From the NCBI GenBank assembly GCA_010025655.1, contig RGSV01000071.1:1-6030 (forward strand): DNA of 6,030 bases. Reading direction: 5' to 3'. This document shows positions 5,273 to 6,030 of this stretch, one piece after another. Origin of the DNA: Acidimicrobiia bacterium (GTDB lineage: Bacteria > Actinomycetota > Acidimicrobiia > Acidimicrobiales > Ilumatobacteraceae). A model generated the notes under the pieces. It made no database searches. It had not been told where the DNA came from and saw only the letters and a list, made by a program, of their open reading frames with translations. The translations under genes were made by a program, and so were the position numbers. Every line of letters begins with the position of its first letter. Position 1 is the stretch's first letter.

Positions 5273-5350
5273 CGGGCTGGCGCGTCAGGCGTCAAATTCG
5301 ATGAACGATGCGGCGCTGCCGCTGCCATCAGTTGCCTAGCGTTGACCGAG

Positions 5351-6030
5351 ATGTCGGGCGATGCGTATACCGCCGAGATAGTGCGCCTCGTGTACGAAGC
5401 GGGTGCCGACCGAGTTGGAGTGACCTCTGCTGAACCGCTGGTGCGGGCACGCGCGGCACTCGAAGCCCGCACGGCTCAAGGGCATGTTGACACGATGCAG
5501 TTCACCTTTCGCAACCCTGAGCGCTCGACGACGCCGACGTTGTCGGTGCCAGGGGCGCGCAGCATCATCGTTGCGGCGCGGTCGTATTACGCAAGCGACG
5601 TGGGTGGTGCGAGCGATGCGGTGCCGGCGCGAATCGCTCGTTATGCGTGGCGCGACCATTACGAGCCATTACGCGATGCATTGCGAGTGGCGGCACAGCG
5701 GTTGAAGCGCGACGGCCATCGAGCGACCGTGTTCGCCGACGACAACTCGATCGTTGACCGCGAGGTTGCCCATCGCGCGGGCCTCGGCTGGTATGGCAAG
5801 AATGCGAACTTGTTGCTCGAAGGCCTCGGTAGTTGGTTCGTGCTCGGTTGCCTGGTGACGACGGCAGAACTCACAACCACCGAACGCGAGGTGGCTGATG
5901 GCTGTGGTTCGTGCCGGCGATGTATCGATGCCTGCCCGACCGCGGCCATCGTCGAGCCAGGTGTTGTTGATGCGCGCCGCTGCTTGGCGTGGCTGTTGCA
6001 GAAGCCGGGCACCTTCGACCCGCAGTATCG
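5351..6030 (+). CDS. queG: Epoxyqueuosine reductase, N-terminal part (3' end outside window)
   Basis: QueG reduces epoxyqueuosine to queuosine at the wobble position of GUN-anticodon tRNAs (Asp, Asn, His, Tyr), using a cobalamin and two [4Fe-4S] clusters. About 226 residues are visible before the edge; the full protein is usually 320-390. The N-terminal DUF1730 region holds ARSYYASD (76-83), followed by ADDNSIVDRE (129-138), where the conserved catalytic Asp of the family falls, and AGLGWYGKNANLLL (143-156), then GSWFVLG (160-166). The first ferredoxin motif is CGSCRRCIDACP (185-196) and VDARRCLAWLL (206-216) begins the second. GWYGKNANLLL and RRCLAWLLQ match the actinobacterial style I recall. 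The start is not marked by a strong ribosome site: ATG 5351 is chosen, with TTG 5342 a possible alternative adding MTE. Confidence 0.95.
   Translation, partial: MSGDAYTAEIVRLVYEAGADRVGVTSAEPLVRARAALEARTAQGHVDTMQFTFRNPERSTTPTLSVPGARSIIVAARSYYASDVGGASDAVPARIARYAWRDHYEPLRDALRVAAQRLKRDGHRATVFADDNSIVDREVAHRAGLGWYGKNANLLLEGLGSWFVLGCLVTTAELTTTEREVADGCGSCRRCIDACPTAAIVEPGVVDARRCLAWLLQKPGTFDPQY

Noticed and set aside
5301..5339. A 12-codon ORF and a 5-bp hairpin (GCGGC/GCCGC) ahead of queG
   Set aside because: No ribosome site, no overlap with the queG start, and a hairpin this short is expected by chance in GC-rich DNA.
1..6030. Mobile elements, CRISPR arrays, tRNA or rRNA genes
   Set aside because: I saw no transposase or integrase motif, regularly spaced repeat array, cloverleaf or rRNA-like stretch on either strand by eye; dedicated searches were not run.

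Overview
The window is GC-rich DNA with short intergenic gaps, frequent GTG starts and no mobile element, rRNA, tRNA or CRISPR array. It looks like chromosomal housekeeping sequence from a high-GC actinobacterium. The actinobacterial-style QueG, the acidic FAS1 lipoprotein, the PrsW-family protein and the small Cys-rich protein upstream of queG fit this. An acidimicrobial lineage (Ilumatobacter-like) is my best guess, but that is inference from protein style only.

Left part (1-1200, plus strand). The window opens inside a DUF3501-family gene. A 147-bp gap follows, containing two small hairpins, and then a secreted FAS1 (fasciclin) lipoprotein gene that ends in a strong intrinsic terminator. 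A short leader with two near-identical 22-bp-spaced mini-hairpins and a possible 17-codon ORF leads into trpD.

Middle (1201-4235). trpD (anthranilate phosphoribosyltransferase, tryptophan synthesis) and thrB (homoserine kinase, threonine synthesis) are both on the plus strand, each apparently without the rest of its pathway nearby. Between them lies a small acidic ORF of unknown function on the minus strand. It converges on trpD and diverges from thrB. thrB in turn converges on a minus-strand PrsW-type intramembrane protease gene. At both convergent junctions the two stop codons overlap in the same TTAG tetranucleotide.

Right part (4226-6030). Three minus-strand genes run in the order small zinc-ribbon protein, dual-specificity/tyrosine-type phosphatase, PrsW-family protease, with short gaps that suggest one transcription unit. 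Divergent from it, on the plus strand, are a small Cys-rich protein and then queG (epoxyqueuosine reductase, the last step of queuosine synthesis), which runs off the right edge.

Most of the window is ordinary metabolism and cell maintenance. The points most worth checking are the divergent pair of small CxxC proteins next to queG, the zinc-ribbon/phosphatase/PrsW trio, the repeated leader of trpD, the altered glycine-rich motif of ThrB, and the unrecognised 65-66 residue ORF between trpD and thrB. I did not find convincing evidence of a new defence, mobile or RNA system.
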